Origin: Datnioides undecimradiatus
Taxonomy: Eukaryota; Chordata; Actinopteri; Lobotiformes; Datnioididae
Reading direction: 5' to 3'
NCBI GenBank assembly: GCA_008933995.1
Contig: WARS01000026.1
Span: 8,198,501-8,262,500, forward strand
Length of the DNA stretch: 64,000 nucleotides
Of the stretch, positions 33,649-46,330 are shown piece by piece (within the stretch, counting starts at the first letter, position 1; each line of letters starts with the position of its first letter). Below the pieces are notes generated by a model, which saw only the letters and a program-made list of their open reading frames with translations, ran no database searches and had not been told where the DNA came from. A program made the translations under genes and the position numbers.

Positions 33649-36124
33649 GGAGAGGAAAGGCACTGTGTGTGTCTGTGTTTGTAATATGCTGCTATGGTGA
33701 ACGGGTCAGGTCTGTGTCAGGAGCGCTTAGAAAGGACACACAGCAGAATCTACATTCAAACAGCCTCTAACAAACAACAAAAAGGTGAATCTCTTCAAAA
33801 AAAAAAAAAAATCTGTCTCCTGTCGGGACTCCAAATAATACCTGTTCTAGTTTGTTTTTGATTTGTGTGGAGTTTTTTTTTAAAAATTCTAAGAGTAGAG
33901 GGTGTCACATGTTGTAGAGATTGTGAAGCCTTTTGAGGCTTATTTGTAATTTTGGGGTACATAAATAAATTAACTTGATTATAGTTTATGGGAAGCAAGT
34001 GAACAATGAATATATGTTACAAATGAGTGGGGGGGGGGGATTATTTTTAACATAGGTTCATAATTATTGTCACCAATAGGACATCGTCACTAAGTCATTA
34101 AGCCAATTACAAATACACTTCAGCCGGCAGGTGTCCAGTTTTAGGCCTGTAAACTTGAAAAAAAACCTACTTTTTGACTTGTATTGTAATGAATGTGTCT
34201 TTTGTAGGAACAGTCCTGTGTTGCAGGAGATTATCTCATCAAAACATTTCTAAATTAAATGTCTTAGATGCTTGCAAGATGACCAGGTTACCACTGTGTT
34301 TGGCCTTTTCCCATGTTGTCTAGGATAATTAATAGATATACAAAAAAGGTAACAAAACAGGCTTTAAAATTAAAGGGCGCTACTGTCTTTCGCCAATATT
34401 GCTCAGAAATGTACGATTTTTTGTTTGTTTGGGTTTTTTTTTTTTTACAAATGTAAGAGGTATACAAAAATGACTATTTCTAAGACCTACATTTAATCTA
34501 AAGCTCGGGAAAGTAGCCTGCCATTAAATATTACAGGGTGATTCTAAAAACTCCACTTTGGTAAAACATTTTAAAACTTCTGCTCATGCAGTCGGCTGCC
34601 TACTGTGACCGCTGCTCTGCACTGACTTGATTTGATTCTCACTATTCATTTTCAAAACCCTGACCAGAGTGGCTTTTTAGAACGATCATTCTAAAAAGCA
34701 CTAAACACAACAGCTACGAAAACGAACTAAAAACATAGGAAAAAGTGCTCGGTTCCTGTGTTGGGTCTTGTATCTAGAAAAGTTACAATGCTGGTTAATG
34801 ATAGTTATTCCAGAGACTAATTACTGGGTAACCTCTCCATTTAAAATTGTAAGAAACGAATCTGGATGCCTGACTTATTATCAGGTAGTGATTGTTACAG
34901 TCTCTATGTTATGTACACAAATGGCATCAGTCAAACTGTAGGTTAGTTTCAAAGGGCGGTTATCATTCATGTATCATTCACTGTGGTAAACGATCTCTTT
35001 AAGAACATCAGCTTTCAAAGGAAAAAAAATATATAAATCAGCCTTTCTGCCTGAACTCATCGTAATAACAATGACAACCACAAAGCAAGAAATTCTGCTG
35101 ATTGCACAGTGCAACTTCTAGTTGCTTCAGCAAGTCACTGCTGAAAATAAACTCTATATAAGAAATAGATATCCACTCTCTCAGACATACTCTGTGGTTA
35201 CAGTGATACTCTAAAAGACGACTTATTTCTTCAAGGTGCATATCTCTAGGGTACAAGTATAGAGAAGAAGAGAGGGAAATATATTTCATATATTGTGTAC
35301 ATCTCTCAAAAATATTTTGGAAAGTCGAGGGGGAAACTTTTGTACCACTTGGTGTGAGGGTTTTGTGCATCAATGCAAAGTTACAAGAAGTATAGCTGGC
35401 TGTTTTGAATCTGCTTAATGATCAGGTGGTAGATACTGAACAATATGTAATTAAACATACTGTTAATATCCAGTAAGGCTGCAGAAGACAGTGATGCTAA
35501 ATGCTAAATCCAGGATTAAATGAACAGGCTTTTTTTTTTACTTTGGTAGGTTTGAAGTCCCTTAAACAGTGACAATGAAAAACAGATATGCTACAAAGAT
35601 CGAACAGAGCACATCTGGTGTTAACCCTTGAACTTCCAGAAAGAGTCATGATCCACCCCTTAAACAGTAGATTACATGATGATCCTATAATGAACAACAG
35701 AGTATACCAAAAAGCTTATCTGTATTCTTTAAACATTGCCTTGAGTTGAGGCTGTGAAAAATGTGTAAAATGTGAAAAAACAAAAGATCAAATCAGAAGA
35801 TTCAGAATCTAATTTAAATGTTTCATTTTTCCTCATTCGTCAAACAGAGTGAAAATGTTTCAGTCTTAGAAAAAGTCTCCAACCCTGCATAAAAGTTCTT
35901 TTTTTCTTGTTGATTTTTTGTTTGCTTATACCCACCGGTTTTATTTTCTCTTTGTAATTAGAAACGGAAAAGAGAGGAGGCGAACCCCCTGCTGGGCTGA
36001 AGGAAGCAGCACTGAGAGCTCCATCGCGAAGAAATCTGCCCCCGTCTCCTCAGTGGAAGAGTCCACCTAGCTGTCGCTCTGAGTGAGGAGGAGCTCATCT
36101 CATGGACACGGGAAGGGGGCTGGA

Positions 36125-36236
36125 TTAGTCGGTGAATCTCTGACAGGCTTTTTTCCAGCGACAGGCTGTGCACCACATGTCTCTCTTCTCCATGCCGTAC
36201 ACCTTTCGGCACTTCTTCGCCTCCCCACGGGGTTTC
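36125..36236 (-). CDS. slc2a4rg: slc2a4rg last coding exon, C-clamp-like C-terminus
   Basis: On the minus strand the acceptor reads TGCTGTTACCAAG (ending at 36237) and the stop TAA is at 36127-36125. One base completes an Arg codon from the previous exon, then [36 protein letters not shown] and stop. The four cysteines (C-X14-C-X2-C-X5-C in the KKCRKVYG...[14 protein letters not shown] block) form the C-clamp-like module shared by SLC2A4RG, ZNF395 and ZNF704, a second DNA-contact element besides the C2H2 finger. This is the strongest family signature in the gene. Confidence 0.96.
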
Positions 36237-37498
36237 CTTGGTAACAGCAGATGTGACAGCATAAGGACATGCACACAGACATCCAGACGCCCACATGGGC
36301 ATAAAAAGACTCATATATGTGCAGTGTGCTCAAAGGCACATAAACATGTACATGCAGGCACAGGGTCAGGTGCACATACACACACACAGGCAAACACACA
36401 AAGATACACGCTTTCCTTTTGAAAAAATCAATATAAACATAATTCAAAACAGGTAAGCCATCTTTGAAGATGATATGATGCAACTGCAATTGTTTTTTTT
36501 CTCTCCATGTGATCTGATATTTGATGTGAAATGACTCAGCCCCATAAAGAGTAACTCAGGGTTTTGGCAGTGCACAGCATCCTTGATGTGGTCCCTTCCT
36601 GCTGTTAATCACAATTAAACATTAGCATGTGAACAAAGAAGTGTCTCCACATCATGTCCCTATTTTACATTACATCAACAATAAACTTAGAAATTGTCAA
36701 GATATTGCTGTCATAGGAACAAAACCTAAGTGCAGCCCTTGCTTTTTTTTCTCTCACTGCACAAGCACTTCATCATGATCATGTTGCCCTTTAAGAACTT
36801 TACTGCCAGAGAAAAACATGATACAGGCACATGGCCAGTCTGCCTTTAAGAATTATACACAGGACTGGTATAAATTATTCCTATAATGTATCCAATCTGT
36901 ATCACATGGTTGTTAATTTCTGCTCAGTATATGTATTTTTGCAGCAAATCTATCAACCACAGCACCTGCTAAATGTGACAAACGTCAAGAAAATAAAAGT
37001 TAAACAAAACTACAATCACAGCACTTGGTGGCCTCTAACTAGCTTGAACACATGACAAATTGAGGGCTACAAGTGATGACAGTGAGTCTATAGTGACATC
37101 TGGAAATGAAATCTTTTGCTTGCTCCAATTGTCTAAATGTAAAGATGTTTGATAAAGAATGAAAAAGGCAGCAAATCTCAGAGGCTGAAACCAGTAAATG
37201 CCTGGCATAATGTTTGAAAAATAACTTTGATTAAACAACTGTTTCAGCCTAAGACCACTTACAATTCATTGAAGGAAATGTTTTTAATTTGCATTTGCAC
37301 TAAAACTACCAACACAGTCACAAAGGGAAAGCAAAGAAAGATAAAGAAGGGCGAAATGTTTTATCTTAAACCCAAAGTCCCATAATTGCGACTCACTTGA
37401 GATAATTAGAGCAAAACTAGCTCCACTTTCTTGATTTAGCCTTAATCACTTAACACTTGTAATGACAATCACACAGACACATGCACGCCGCTGCATAC
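36237..37498 (-). other. slc2a4rg: slc2a4rg intron
   Basis: About 1.26 kb between the last two coding exons. AT-rich, with no supported gene or identifiable repeat. Confidence 0.85.
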
Positions 37499-37626
37499 CT
37501 GGTTCCTGGTGTTGATTTAGGTGCCGGAGTTATTAAAGCATGGCTCTTGTTAACAGTGGTGTGTGTGCTGACTGCCGGCTGCCGCTTTTCACCAATGCTA
37601 ACTGTCCGGACATGAGTCACAGGCCC
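37499..37626 (-). CDS. slc2a4rg: slc2a4rg coding exon (VSIGEKRQPAV)
   Basis: The acceptor is CTTTTGCAG on the minus strand (ending at 37627) and the donor is GTATGC (from 37498). The 128 bases start in phase 0 with GPVTHVRTVSIGEKRQPAV and end STPGT plus two bases, which with the next exon give Arg-Lys-Pro-Arg. The VSIGEKR block and the following TPAPKS stretch correspond to the segment just before the C-clamp in the family. No domain is expected here; it is probably a flexible linker. Confidence 0.9.
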
Positions 37627-39816
37627 CTGCAAAAGTGGACAAACATCGTAAGTGCATTGATTGATATAATGCTGATGCAGTCTTGTTCAACTGTACTATA
37701 TATTTTCACAACAGTGACAGATATTACAGAAAGACACAAACTCAATTCTGCCACTGTCATTATATTACTAGTACAGCTGATTTGAGTTTATCCAACTAGT
37801 ACGAGCATCTGTATCAAACCTGTAATCCTTAAATTAACAGTAACGTGCAGATGTTTTTCCTGCTGTTATTGAACGCTGTCTCTTCACTCCAGCACTTTCA
37901 GTAATCTATTATTTGGTGAGCAGTGAAGATTTCTGTTTCACAAAAAGTGTTGGAACCATTTGGCATTTTCCTGAACTTGTCATTCCTGCCTATCATAAGT
38001 TTCAATGGTGGAAACATAGATCCATACATAGAGGTTCATTTAAATAAGGCAGCGCAAAGCAAGTTGTTGGTATTAGACTTTCCACACAGAACAGATGTTT
38101 CAGAACATCTGTTTCTTGTGACAACACTCAGGTGCCACTTTTGTGTCAATTTGTCAACAAGCGCGAACTAAATACTTTGAGCAGCAATAACAATGTAATG
38201 CTTAAAACAATAACAATTTTAATCAAATACTGTCAAACAAGTGGGTGAATTTAAATCTGCATTAAATGCTAACATTTAATGTGGTTGAAGCAGGTATGTA
38301 TGTAAATCAGCCTGCAGTTATCAATGAATGAATCTGAGTGATTCTTACAGTATAAAAGCTGCTCTGCCATACCTTGAACCCCTGCAGCCATCTCAAGGCA
38401 GCAGGACGCATACATTGATTAATCACCACTCTCTGATCTATAGTCACCTTCACCCTGTTGTTTTTTCAATTTACACAGCTGCAAATTGCTGAACAAAAAT
38501 AGCCAGTGTGGTCGGTGACGCTCTTACAGTCCGCGCCTCCAAGAAGTAATGTTTTGCATTTGTTGTGGTGCTATTAAAACAGGCCCTGAGGGGCTAACAG
38601 AGGCAGCCTTGGTAACGGGAGTGACATGTTATGGGTTAATGCTATTCATGCCATACTACTGAACATTTTTTTTTAAACAGAAAATTCTTTATATTGCTTT
38701 TGATCAACAACAGCCACAACATCACTTTGTGCCGCACGGTAGTGCTGTGCATTCTCTTTCAATGTTGTCAGGAAAAAGGCAAGGTATTATGATTAAACAG
38801 ATGACTTCCAGTTTTGACTGCGGCTCCTGATGCCACAAGCTGCATTCATATCCTGCCTCTCAGATGTTAGTATGTGTATGTTTTCTGCAACACAAGTCCA
38901 GGTAGAATACCTGCTGGAGGTATCACCCTGGGCTATGATCTAAATTCTTATGCCTATATTTATGTTACTTTAAAACTATTACATGATTCCTGTTGTTCAC
39001 ATTGGACGATGCTAAGAGATCACTCTGCACCTTCATCAATAGCTGGCTGCTCTATCGTGATACAATCCGTTATGGTCTTCCCAAAAAAGCCACGGTTCAA
39101 AATCAATTCCAATAAAATTCATCGGTACATGTTTTATGTACAGCTGGTAAAAGCTTGCATCACGTACATTGTCTTGTGCACCTGGCTACAGTGGTTCCCT
39201 GTCAGTTTTATTATTGATTTTAAGATCCTTTTATTGGTTTGTAAATCTTTAAACAGTTCTGTGCCGGAGAACGACTGATGTGCTTTTAAGATACAATATG
39301 TGCCCCCTCGATCCCTCAGGTCCTCCAACTGTCTCCTGGCTGTCCCATGAGCCAAGACTCTGATTCATGGCAATGCAACGCCATTATGGCCCCTGCCTTT
39401 GAAACAGCCTTCTAGAAGAAAGGCCCTGAGGACGTAAAAGAGTGCATTTCAAACCATTTACCTGGTTTGTTGTTGTTGCCTTTAATCCCAGTCTTTTACT
39501 TTATGTTTCAGAAATTCTATTTAATCGAATAAATGTTACACAAACAGTGAGACATAAAATATATTTTGTCAACATACCTAACGATGCACCTGTATGCACA
39601 TTTGGTTTATGAGTTCTTATCTTGATTGTAAAGCACTTTTAAAAGCATCTGTAGATGAATTGTGCTATATAAAGAAAGCCTGAGGAGGATGGTATTAAGA
39701 GGCAGGAAGAGTGAAAAAACACAGAGACAAAAAGCTACAAAAAAATAGCAACAAGTGGAAACAGCAGTAGAGAAGGTAGGATTAGGATAAAAGCCGTGAG
39801 ACAAAGCCTCACTCAC
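37627..39816 (-). other. slc2a4rg: slc2a4rg intron containing an L2 LINE fragment
   Basis: A 2.2 kb intron, half of it AT-rich with no feature. The part from about 39040 to 39682 is an antisense LINE remnant, listed separately. Confidence 0.85.
39040..39682 (+). mobile_element. Degraded L2/Maui-type LINE fragment, 3' end
   Basis: The plus strand encodes a decayed end of a reverse-transcriptase frame with the familiar L2 pattern (VMVFPKKP, then LQWFPVSFIIDFKILLLVCKSLNSSVPE; the family form is HWLPVSFRIDFKILLL). About 330 bases later comes the typical L2 3' tail TTGTAAAGCAC...GTGCTATATAAAGAAAG. The copy is 5'-truncated with a decayed frame between these blocks, so it is dead. It lies antisense to slc2a4rg inside an intron. 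Confidence 0.75.
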
Positions 39817-39957
39817 CGGGACGCCTTTGAAAATGACAGGAGGGGACTGCCACGACACACTGATGCCATTCTCAGTCCCAATTCCAGGCCCGGTTCCATT
39901 ACCACTGCCTAACCCAGCCAGCTCAGGACCCACTGGGATACTCACTGGAGCAGTGGC
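39817..39957 (-). CDS. slc2a4rg: slc2a4rg coding exon (SWQSPPVIFKGVP)
   Basis: The acceptor is CATGTTCCAG on the minus strand (ending at 39958) and the donor is GTGAGTG (from 39816). It is 141 bases, 47 codons, phase 0 at both ends. It reads ATAPVSIPVGPELAGLG, then a Gly/Asn/Thr-rich run, and ends SVSWQSPPVIFKGVP, a block conserved in this family. Because it is a whole number of codons, skipping it would keep the frame. Confidence 0.92.
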
Positions 39958-41061
39958 CTGGAACATGGACAACCACCCCGCCATAGCCAGAAGAGGACAC
40001 GGCAGAAAAGAGGAGGGGGACAGGAAAAGTGCAGATTAAAACAAAGAGGAGAAAACAGAAAAAACAGATCATATAAGTAGGGTAGAGGAAGCCTTTCTCC
40101 ATCTGATATGTGCCTTCAAATCAATTCTGATCATGCATCAAGAACATAACTGCTAACCACAAAAACTGTGTATTTCACACAAACTCAAAATGTGAGTTTT
40201 ATTAATGAGCATTACTTGCAGGCACTTGTGTTTTTTGAGACAGCATAAAGAATAGCAGGGAGTGACATGAAGTTAGCTGTACTGAATGAGGAGAGCGTGA
40301 GTACAGTGCAAATAGAGAAAATGAAACATGAGAAGTGCTCATTGTAATTTCACTGCATATGCATAATGTAAGTCTATTTTTATGTGCATTTTGTGTCGTC
40401 ATGGCAACTGAAAGTTCAATACTACTTCGAACCACGGCGAAGGACTGCATTCAATATTGAATATTTTAAAGATTTATACTTAAACTAAATGTGTTCTTCC
40501 AGCTGAAACCATTTCAGTTTTACCTCCAAGGGCATATAAGAGAGGAGCACTCATGACATTGTAAAGTTAGAGGAAAAAAAACAAGGGGAAGACGAGGGAG
40601 GAGGGATGAAGGAAAGGAGGGTGAGGAGAGGGCGGAGGCATGAATACTCAAAGATGCTACAACGTAGTTCGCATTATGTGTTACAAGCAGGAATTTAAGC
40701 AAAAATAGATCTCACGATTGAAACATTTTGACTTAAAAATATTCTGACTTCATTCTTCATGCGCCCTTATGTTAATATTTTCAAGAAAGTTTTCTCCTTT
40801 CTCTCCCTGATATAAACTCCCACACCAATGTAGGAGTTAAGTAATTCAAACTGACCTCAGAGTTTTTTTTACACCGATCTCAAAAAACTGCCTCTGCCAA
40901 TTCCATATGATAGAAAGCTAAAAATCTGTGGCTTCGAAATGCATTGACACCTCAGTGGTTTGTTTTATTGTGAGTGCTATTGCATTAGCAATACTTTGTC
41001 AGAAATGACATTTGGTCTTGTGTGTGTGTTCAAAATCTCTCTCGTGGTGTGTGTGAATTAC
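39958..41061 (-). other. slc2a4rg: slc2a4rg intron
   Basis: About 1.1 kb, with purine-rich stretches near 39975-40100 and 40570-40640. No other feature is seen. Confidence 0.85.
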
Positions 41062-41335
41062 CTGGTAGGCGTGGTCAGTGCGGATGTGGCAGAGCGTGGA
41101 AGGAGCTGACTGACTGAGCAGTGTTGGGGCGTGGATCAGCGAACCGTTCATATTGATGTGTTCAGAGTGAGGGACATCGGTGAGCGGCGGAGGGAAGACA
41201 GGCGGAGGACCGGCCGTGGTGGGGGAGGTGGGTGTGAGGCTGGACAGGCCCTCTGTTAGGCTGTCCATGTTGACCTCGATCTCTGAGTAGTAAAAGTCTT
41301 CCTCTCCATCACTGTAGTCTGAGTCGCTGTTTCGG
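41062..41335 (-). CDS. slc2a4rg: slc2a4rg coding exon (DSDYSDGEEDFYYSEIEV)
   Basis: The acceptor is CTCTGCTACAG on the minus strand (ending at 41336) and the donor is GTAATT (from 41061). One base completes Gly of HLGR, then 91 codons from RNSDSDYSDGEEDFYYSEIEV to CHIRTDHAYQ. The acidic/tyrosine-rich DSDYSDGEEDFYYSE motif directly after the zinc finger, and the later TDHAYQ, are diagnostic of ZNF395/SLC2A4RG/ZNF704. The middle is Ser/Thr/Pro-rich (SLTPTSPTTAGPPPVFPPP) and probably disordered. Confidence 0.96.
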
Positions 41336-43293
41336 CTGTAGCAGAGGAAGAGCAACTACTCAAAAACTCTTCTGCAACTACCCAAATTAGAGTCATTAAA
41401 CCTCCTTTTTAGATTTTGATTTCAGCTTTGAAGAGAAAATAAAGAGAACTTTCAATCAAGCAGCTAATGCTAATAATGCTATAAGGCAGCACTGCTCTTG
41501 CACTTGTTAATTGCTGTGACAACAGCTGCTTTATTAATGCATACAGCATTATGGGCATCACTCTCTTCTCTAATTTTGACCATTGATTTGTATGTGGACC
41601 ACACAGGTATATTCTAAAATAAAGTGCTTCTCTCAGACTGTAGCAGCAGCTCAGTCAGTCTGCACTCCATTCATATTTGCTTGTTGCGTTCAATATTTGG
41701 AAATAATCCCATTTCTCCAACTCTGCTCCACTCACACCTGACTTTCATTTACCCTGCCTTTAGGCCTTGCATTAACCTAGTACTCTGTTCAAACCCCAGT
41801 TTCCTCATCCCTCTGTGTCTAGCACTTCATTGGCTTCGCCTTAAAACTTATGCTATGTATTAGAAATGATTCCTTACTTCTCTCTCCTCTGCAGCCATTA
41901 ACTTTGTGGGTCTCACATGGACACTGCTATCAAGAGCACTAGCCTAAAGACTGTGTTAAAAATTTGGTTGAATAGGCCTGTGATATACTGCCATTTGCAA
42001 TCCAGTACATTATTTTAATGCTGTTTGACAACTCTCTTGAAATCAATAGGAAAACCTGGAAGCAGAGTCATTATCCACTTGCAATATTATATATAATATA
42101 AGTGTGATAAATATTTCATTTCATATCAATTTAATGTTGTTAGACTTGCCAAATAATAAAGTTTCCATTTTGCAAAAGATTCACCAACACTTTACCACAA
42201 ATAAAATGTTTCTATATACTTTTTGTGGCGTAAACATAGAAACAATACTGAAAAACATGTCTCAAAAACATCCCGGAACACTTTAAAATACAGACTACAG
42301 GCATAGTAGTGGTTGTGAAAGAAGCCAATGTTTTTGCCTATGATGTTCCATTTTACTCAAGTACCACTGACATCCACTGACCTAAGCGCAGCTTTTAACT
42401 CAAACAGGTGCAGGAAGTGGTTACTCTTCCTAGCAGCAGGGGGCAGTAAAAGCAAGTACTGCAGAGATCCTAAAACTAACAGACTGCTGGTGAAATGACA
42501 ATAAATGTGAAGCGAGTGTTTGAGGATGTCTTTCTTCAAAATCTTTATGACTTGATTAAAATTGAAAATTGCTGAAATTAATACATGGAATAACAGTAGG
42601 AACCTTCCTAAGTCAATTTTTTTGTATGGACTGTGAAATACTAATAGTTCACTTAATTAGCCAGTATGAGCACAAGGCAAATGTGTGAAGAAGCAATAAT
42701 TCACAGCATCCAGGCTGTGTCATGACAGATGTGCATCACTATTCTTGTCTTACCACATTATTTCCATCATAAAAGGGTAACACTGCTACCCCAAAGCTGC
42801 AGAGAAGCAATAACTTAAGTGGCACAATGAAGTTCTTTATTCAAGCAAAAAACAAGAATTAGAAATTGTCAGTGTAAGTGTTCTTCTTAACATAACTGAT
42901 TCTGAATTAAAAAAAAATAATAATAAAAAGACAAAAACAATGAAGATCATTAATATGACTCATGCAGACTGTCATAGTGCCTGGTGGTGGTGCATGTGTG
43001 TGTGTGTATTGTGGTTCAGCTAAGCCAAAACTGTGGCTAGCTGCAAAATACACACCGCTGAGCAGCATCAAGACTTTTATCTAAGGAAATGCATGAACAA
43101 CTAAGAGAATGAACCTAAAATATTCTGATTTCCCTTCCAGTCATTTTTATATTTTACTGCACATCAATAAGCAGATGTGAAGAACATAGACAGTAGTTGG
43201 TCTGACATCTGTTAACAGGAGTGGTGAAACCTACGAAAAAAAACTGTGCTGCCTTTGTGTGTGCTCAGTTTCCTGTGACAATTTGCAACTCAC
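41336..43293 (-). other. slc2a4rg: slc2a4rg intron
   Basis: About 2 kb of AT-rich intron. A CTCF-like motif lies near 42433. No exon or recognisable mobile element is seen. Confidence 0.85.
42433..42444 (+). promoter_or_regulatory. CTCF core-like motif
   Basis: GCAGCAGGGGGC matches the CTCF core CCASYAGRKGGC at 11 of 12 positions, followed by AGTA. Motif evidence only. Confidence 0.35.
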
Positions 43294-43394
43294 CCCAGGT
43301 GGACGGTGCGGATGTGTCGCTGGATCCCTGAGGAGGTGCTGAGGACCTTTTCACAGTTCTTCCACAAGCACTTGAACATCACCTTCATGGAGTT
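43294..43394 (-). CDS. slc2a4rg: slc2a4rg coding exon, C2H2 zinc finger
   Basis: The acceptor is CCTCTTTCAG on the minus strand (ending at 43395) and the donor is GTGAGTT (from 43293). The 101 bases start in phase 0: [18 protein letters not shown], then a finger of form C-X4-C-X12-H-X4-H ending HIRTVHL plus two bases of Gly. This is the single C2H2 finger of the family and follows the PRKRK basic cluster of the previous exon directly. The X4 spacing between the two cysteines is the usual one for this family. Confidence 0.96.
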
Positions 43395-46091
43395 CTGAAA
43401 GAGGCGTTCACCACAAAACCGCCAGGAGTCAGACAACAGCAGATTTTGGACACGCTTTAAGCGTCACTATAAACACACCATAGTGTCTAGAACATGACTA
43501 GAAACAATGTGATGCAATAAGAGAATATGATCTCTAATATCAGTGTATTTATCCCATTACAACTTTTGTTTATTTATTTAATTTTTATTTAAAGCCCTTG
43601 GTTTGTGAATAATTTTCTCAGCAAATGTAAAACACCAGCTGTCAGACAAAAGCGCATCAGATGTAAAAATGAGCATAATATCTGCCGAACACTGATGAGC
43701 ATTTCATGGAAAATAGAGGTTTATGCTCAATTGATTGTAACACTCCTCTCTGTGGATCTCATTGGCAGCCTCAATAAAAAGGACTTCGTGGGGGATTGAG
43801 TGCCACTCTACAAGGGGCCAAACACTACACCTCATTAGAGAGCTATTAGAGCACCAAGCCTATAAAAATAGAAACCTGATATGTAACAAGTTCAGACGTG
43901 TACACAGTAAAAGAGAAAGAGACAGAAAAAACACCTCTCAACCTTTCTCTGTCTACCTCACAGATTAACACTGACAGATTGATGAGCAGGATAAATGCAC
44001 TATTTCGATCCATCTTGCCGCAAATAGTTTGGTGTTAGGGTATAGTGTGGAGGTTGGCCCCACACAGCATTCAAGGCCTCTCACCAAAGTACATCTAAAT
44101 ATACTTTAATATGCACACACTTCCCATAGAGAAGTACACAAGCACACCTGTGAAAACCACAATGACCTCTTTTTAACTGAACATCAAAGAAGCATTTGCA
44201 AATGGTTATCATATCTAATCATCCTTGAATCTGATTTTAGATTATGCAGAACGAGGATAACTCCTCTTGGTTCGTGAGCACACTGTGAGCAGAGGGGTGG
44301 ATGGAGTGGTTGTTTTTATCTGAATTTATTTTCTCTATGCATATCAGGGTCTGGCAGCTATCCCATGAGCAGGCAGGGGCTTGCGCCACTGCTAATGAAA
44401 GACAGTGGGTGTGTACTCTCATTACCTCTCAACAGCCTCTGGAGAAAGACAGACAACAAAAAAAAGTGAGGGAGGGAGAGAAGAAGCAGAAAAGACAGCA
44501 AGGAAAACCAAATGATTTTATCAATGGCTGTGCTAACTCTCCCCTGCACTGCTAGCCCTCTACACTGTTTCTTGCTGACTGTCACTCCCTTTCATTCTCT
44601 TTGACAGCAAAAAAACCCCATTAAAGTGCTTAAGCGTTGTTGGCTACATGCATGTTTGAAACAACCCTCCTATGACACAGCAAAGCTAGACTTTAATCCC
44701 ACAAACAATCACAAATCACTTAATTCCCTAAGTGTTTTTCTTGCATCTTAACACTGTTACAGTAAAACTGGTGATTGCCATGTTTAATAATCCTCTTAAC
44801 CCACTGCCTGCACAAAATCAAACAGCCTACAATCCAAGGGGCGGCTGCTCATAGAAGGTTTAGACCTCTGGAGTTGGCGTCATCTATACTGCAACACAAA
44901 GCTAGCCAGCAGGTTAGCTCATATTTTAGGCCTCTTCCACACAGCTCGTGTGTCTATATTCCTCCCAGCGTCATCCTACTTAATTTCCTGTCTGCTTATC
45001 TATGGTATGGCATGGGTCCTTGGAGTCTTTATGGTTTTATATATTCTGCAGCTCAATAGTCTTCACTGCTGCCCCACTCCTGGGAGGATGAATTGCAAAC
45101 TCCCACATATTGTACAGTATATGAGCTCTCCTCTGTCACTATATGGCCCGAGGAAATACTGAGATTCATTTCTCCTCTCCTCCTTTACACCCTCTGAGTC
45201 TGACTGTCCTCGTTTTTATGCATCCCTTGAACCTTTTGTAACTTCCTGCTGTTCTTCAGTCCTCTCTCCTCCATTCTTACTGAACCTTTCCACCTCTCCC
45301 CTTGAAAAGACTGAGAATGTAAAGCTTCGTGACGGAGAAATGCTTTGACATTCTGGACTGTTTATAAAGCAGGGGAAAAAAGAGAGGGAAGAGGGAACAT
45401 AATCCATCATCCACACAAGCAGGAAGCGACAGGCTTTATGTCAGAGGCTTTTAAACTGCATGGTGCTTAAGTTTTCTGAATGTTTCTAGTGGGTTTTCAG
45501 AGGTCCCTCCCTGCTACTACTTTATAAAAATAGCAAAAACACATTGGAGTCGTGGCTCTACAACTGTGGCCATGAAGTACTACTCAGCACGAGCTAATTT
45601 TTAGTTTAAGTCAAAAGTCAAGTGGACAGCACCTTGGGCTGCTGTGATAACCAAAACGCCACAGCTGTCAAGCATCGAGCCTAGTCAGGATACTGTACCG
45701 ACCGTGGATGACCACTTATTATTATATTTATTTTGTTAAATCTGTTAAATCCTTATTAGATGTTTGTTATATAGGGTTGGCTAATGTAACGGTATATACT
45801 GACAGTATATGCAGCACTATAATGTATCCACTTGCAAAGATTTGACATTACCACATAACTGATCCCTTAGTTTCTCAGTTACATATGCGGGACAGGCTAT
45901 GTGTGATTCTGCTGCCATGTAAGGTAATGTGATTTTGACAACAGGATCGTTCACAACGTTCACACAAACACAAGAGCGTCAGTGGCAATAATGCACCTCT
46001 AAATGAAATTTCCCTGGTGTGGGACTAATAAAGGATATCTAAATCTAACCTGGTTTTCATTTTGCTTTTGGCAGCGGGACATCCACCTTAC
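43395..46091 (-). other. slc2a4rg: slc2a4rg intron
   Basis: About 2.7 kb. AT-rich with no supported gene; a short retroposon-tail relic lies at its upstream end (46002-46050). Confidence 0.85.
46002..46050 (+). repeat. Short retroposon 3'-tail relic
   Basis: AAATTTCCCTGGTGTGGGAC followed by TAATAAAGGATATCTAAATC resembles the common fish retroposon tail AATTTCCC...AATAAAGTATCTATC. Only the tail is recognisable. It ends about 40 bases from the donor of the 46092-46330 exon. Confidence 0.5.
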
Positions 46092-46330
46092 CTTTCGCTT
46101 CCGAGGTATGGGGTCCTCAAACATGAAGTGCGTGCTCTCTGTGACGTCCTCACTGACATCATCACCCTGGGACGAGAGCAGGAAGTTTTTGTTGGTATCG
46201 TTGGAAAGGGGTGGGGACGGTGTAGAGGGCACTGATTGGTCGCTGGCATCCCAGCTCCAGTTGCCACTGGTCGAACTGCTGTAGCTGGCTGACAGCACCT
46301 CTTTCCAAGCCCTGCTGGCTGGCTCTGGGA
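46092..46330 (-). CDS. slc2a4rg: slc2a4rg coding exon (acidic/serine-rich, ends PRKRK)
   Basis: The acceptor is TTTAAACTGCAG on the minus strand (ending at 46331) and the donor is GTAAGGT (from 46091). Two bases complete Val, then 79 codons: PEPASRAWKEVLSASYSSS, a Trp/Ser-rich TSGNWSWDASDQSVPSTPSP, an acidic DDVSEDVTEST, and FEDPIPRKRK at the end. The terminal basic cluster followed by the zinc-finger exon is the family arrangement and a likely nuclear localisation signal. Clusters of SxxS and TPSP suggest phosphorylation sites, by inference. Confidence 0.94.

Larger units (their letters stand above)
30392..36124 (-). other. slc2a4rg: Probable slc2a4rg 3' UTR or downstream flank
   Basis: No coding frame is supported on either strand over 5.7 kb. 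Read on the minus strand, the sequence has AU-rich elements (TTTATTTAT at about 33960-33970) and long T/A runs, as expected of a long vertebrate 3' UTR downstream of the stop at 36125. How far the transcript really extends is not shown by the sequence. A GT microsatellite and a small TATA/X-box cluster are listed separately. Confidence 0.45.

Noticed and set aside
35958-36489. Two minus-strand frames overlapping the last slc2a4rg exon
   Set aside because: They are shadow frames. The C-clamp frame ending at 36125 is the conserved one.
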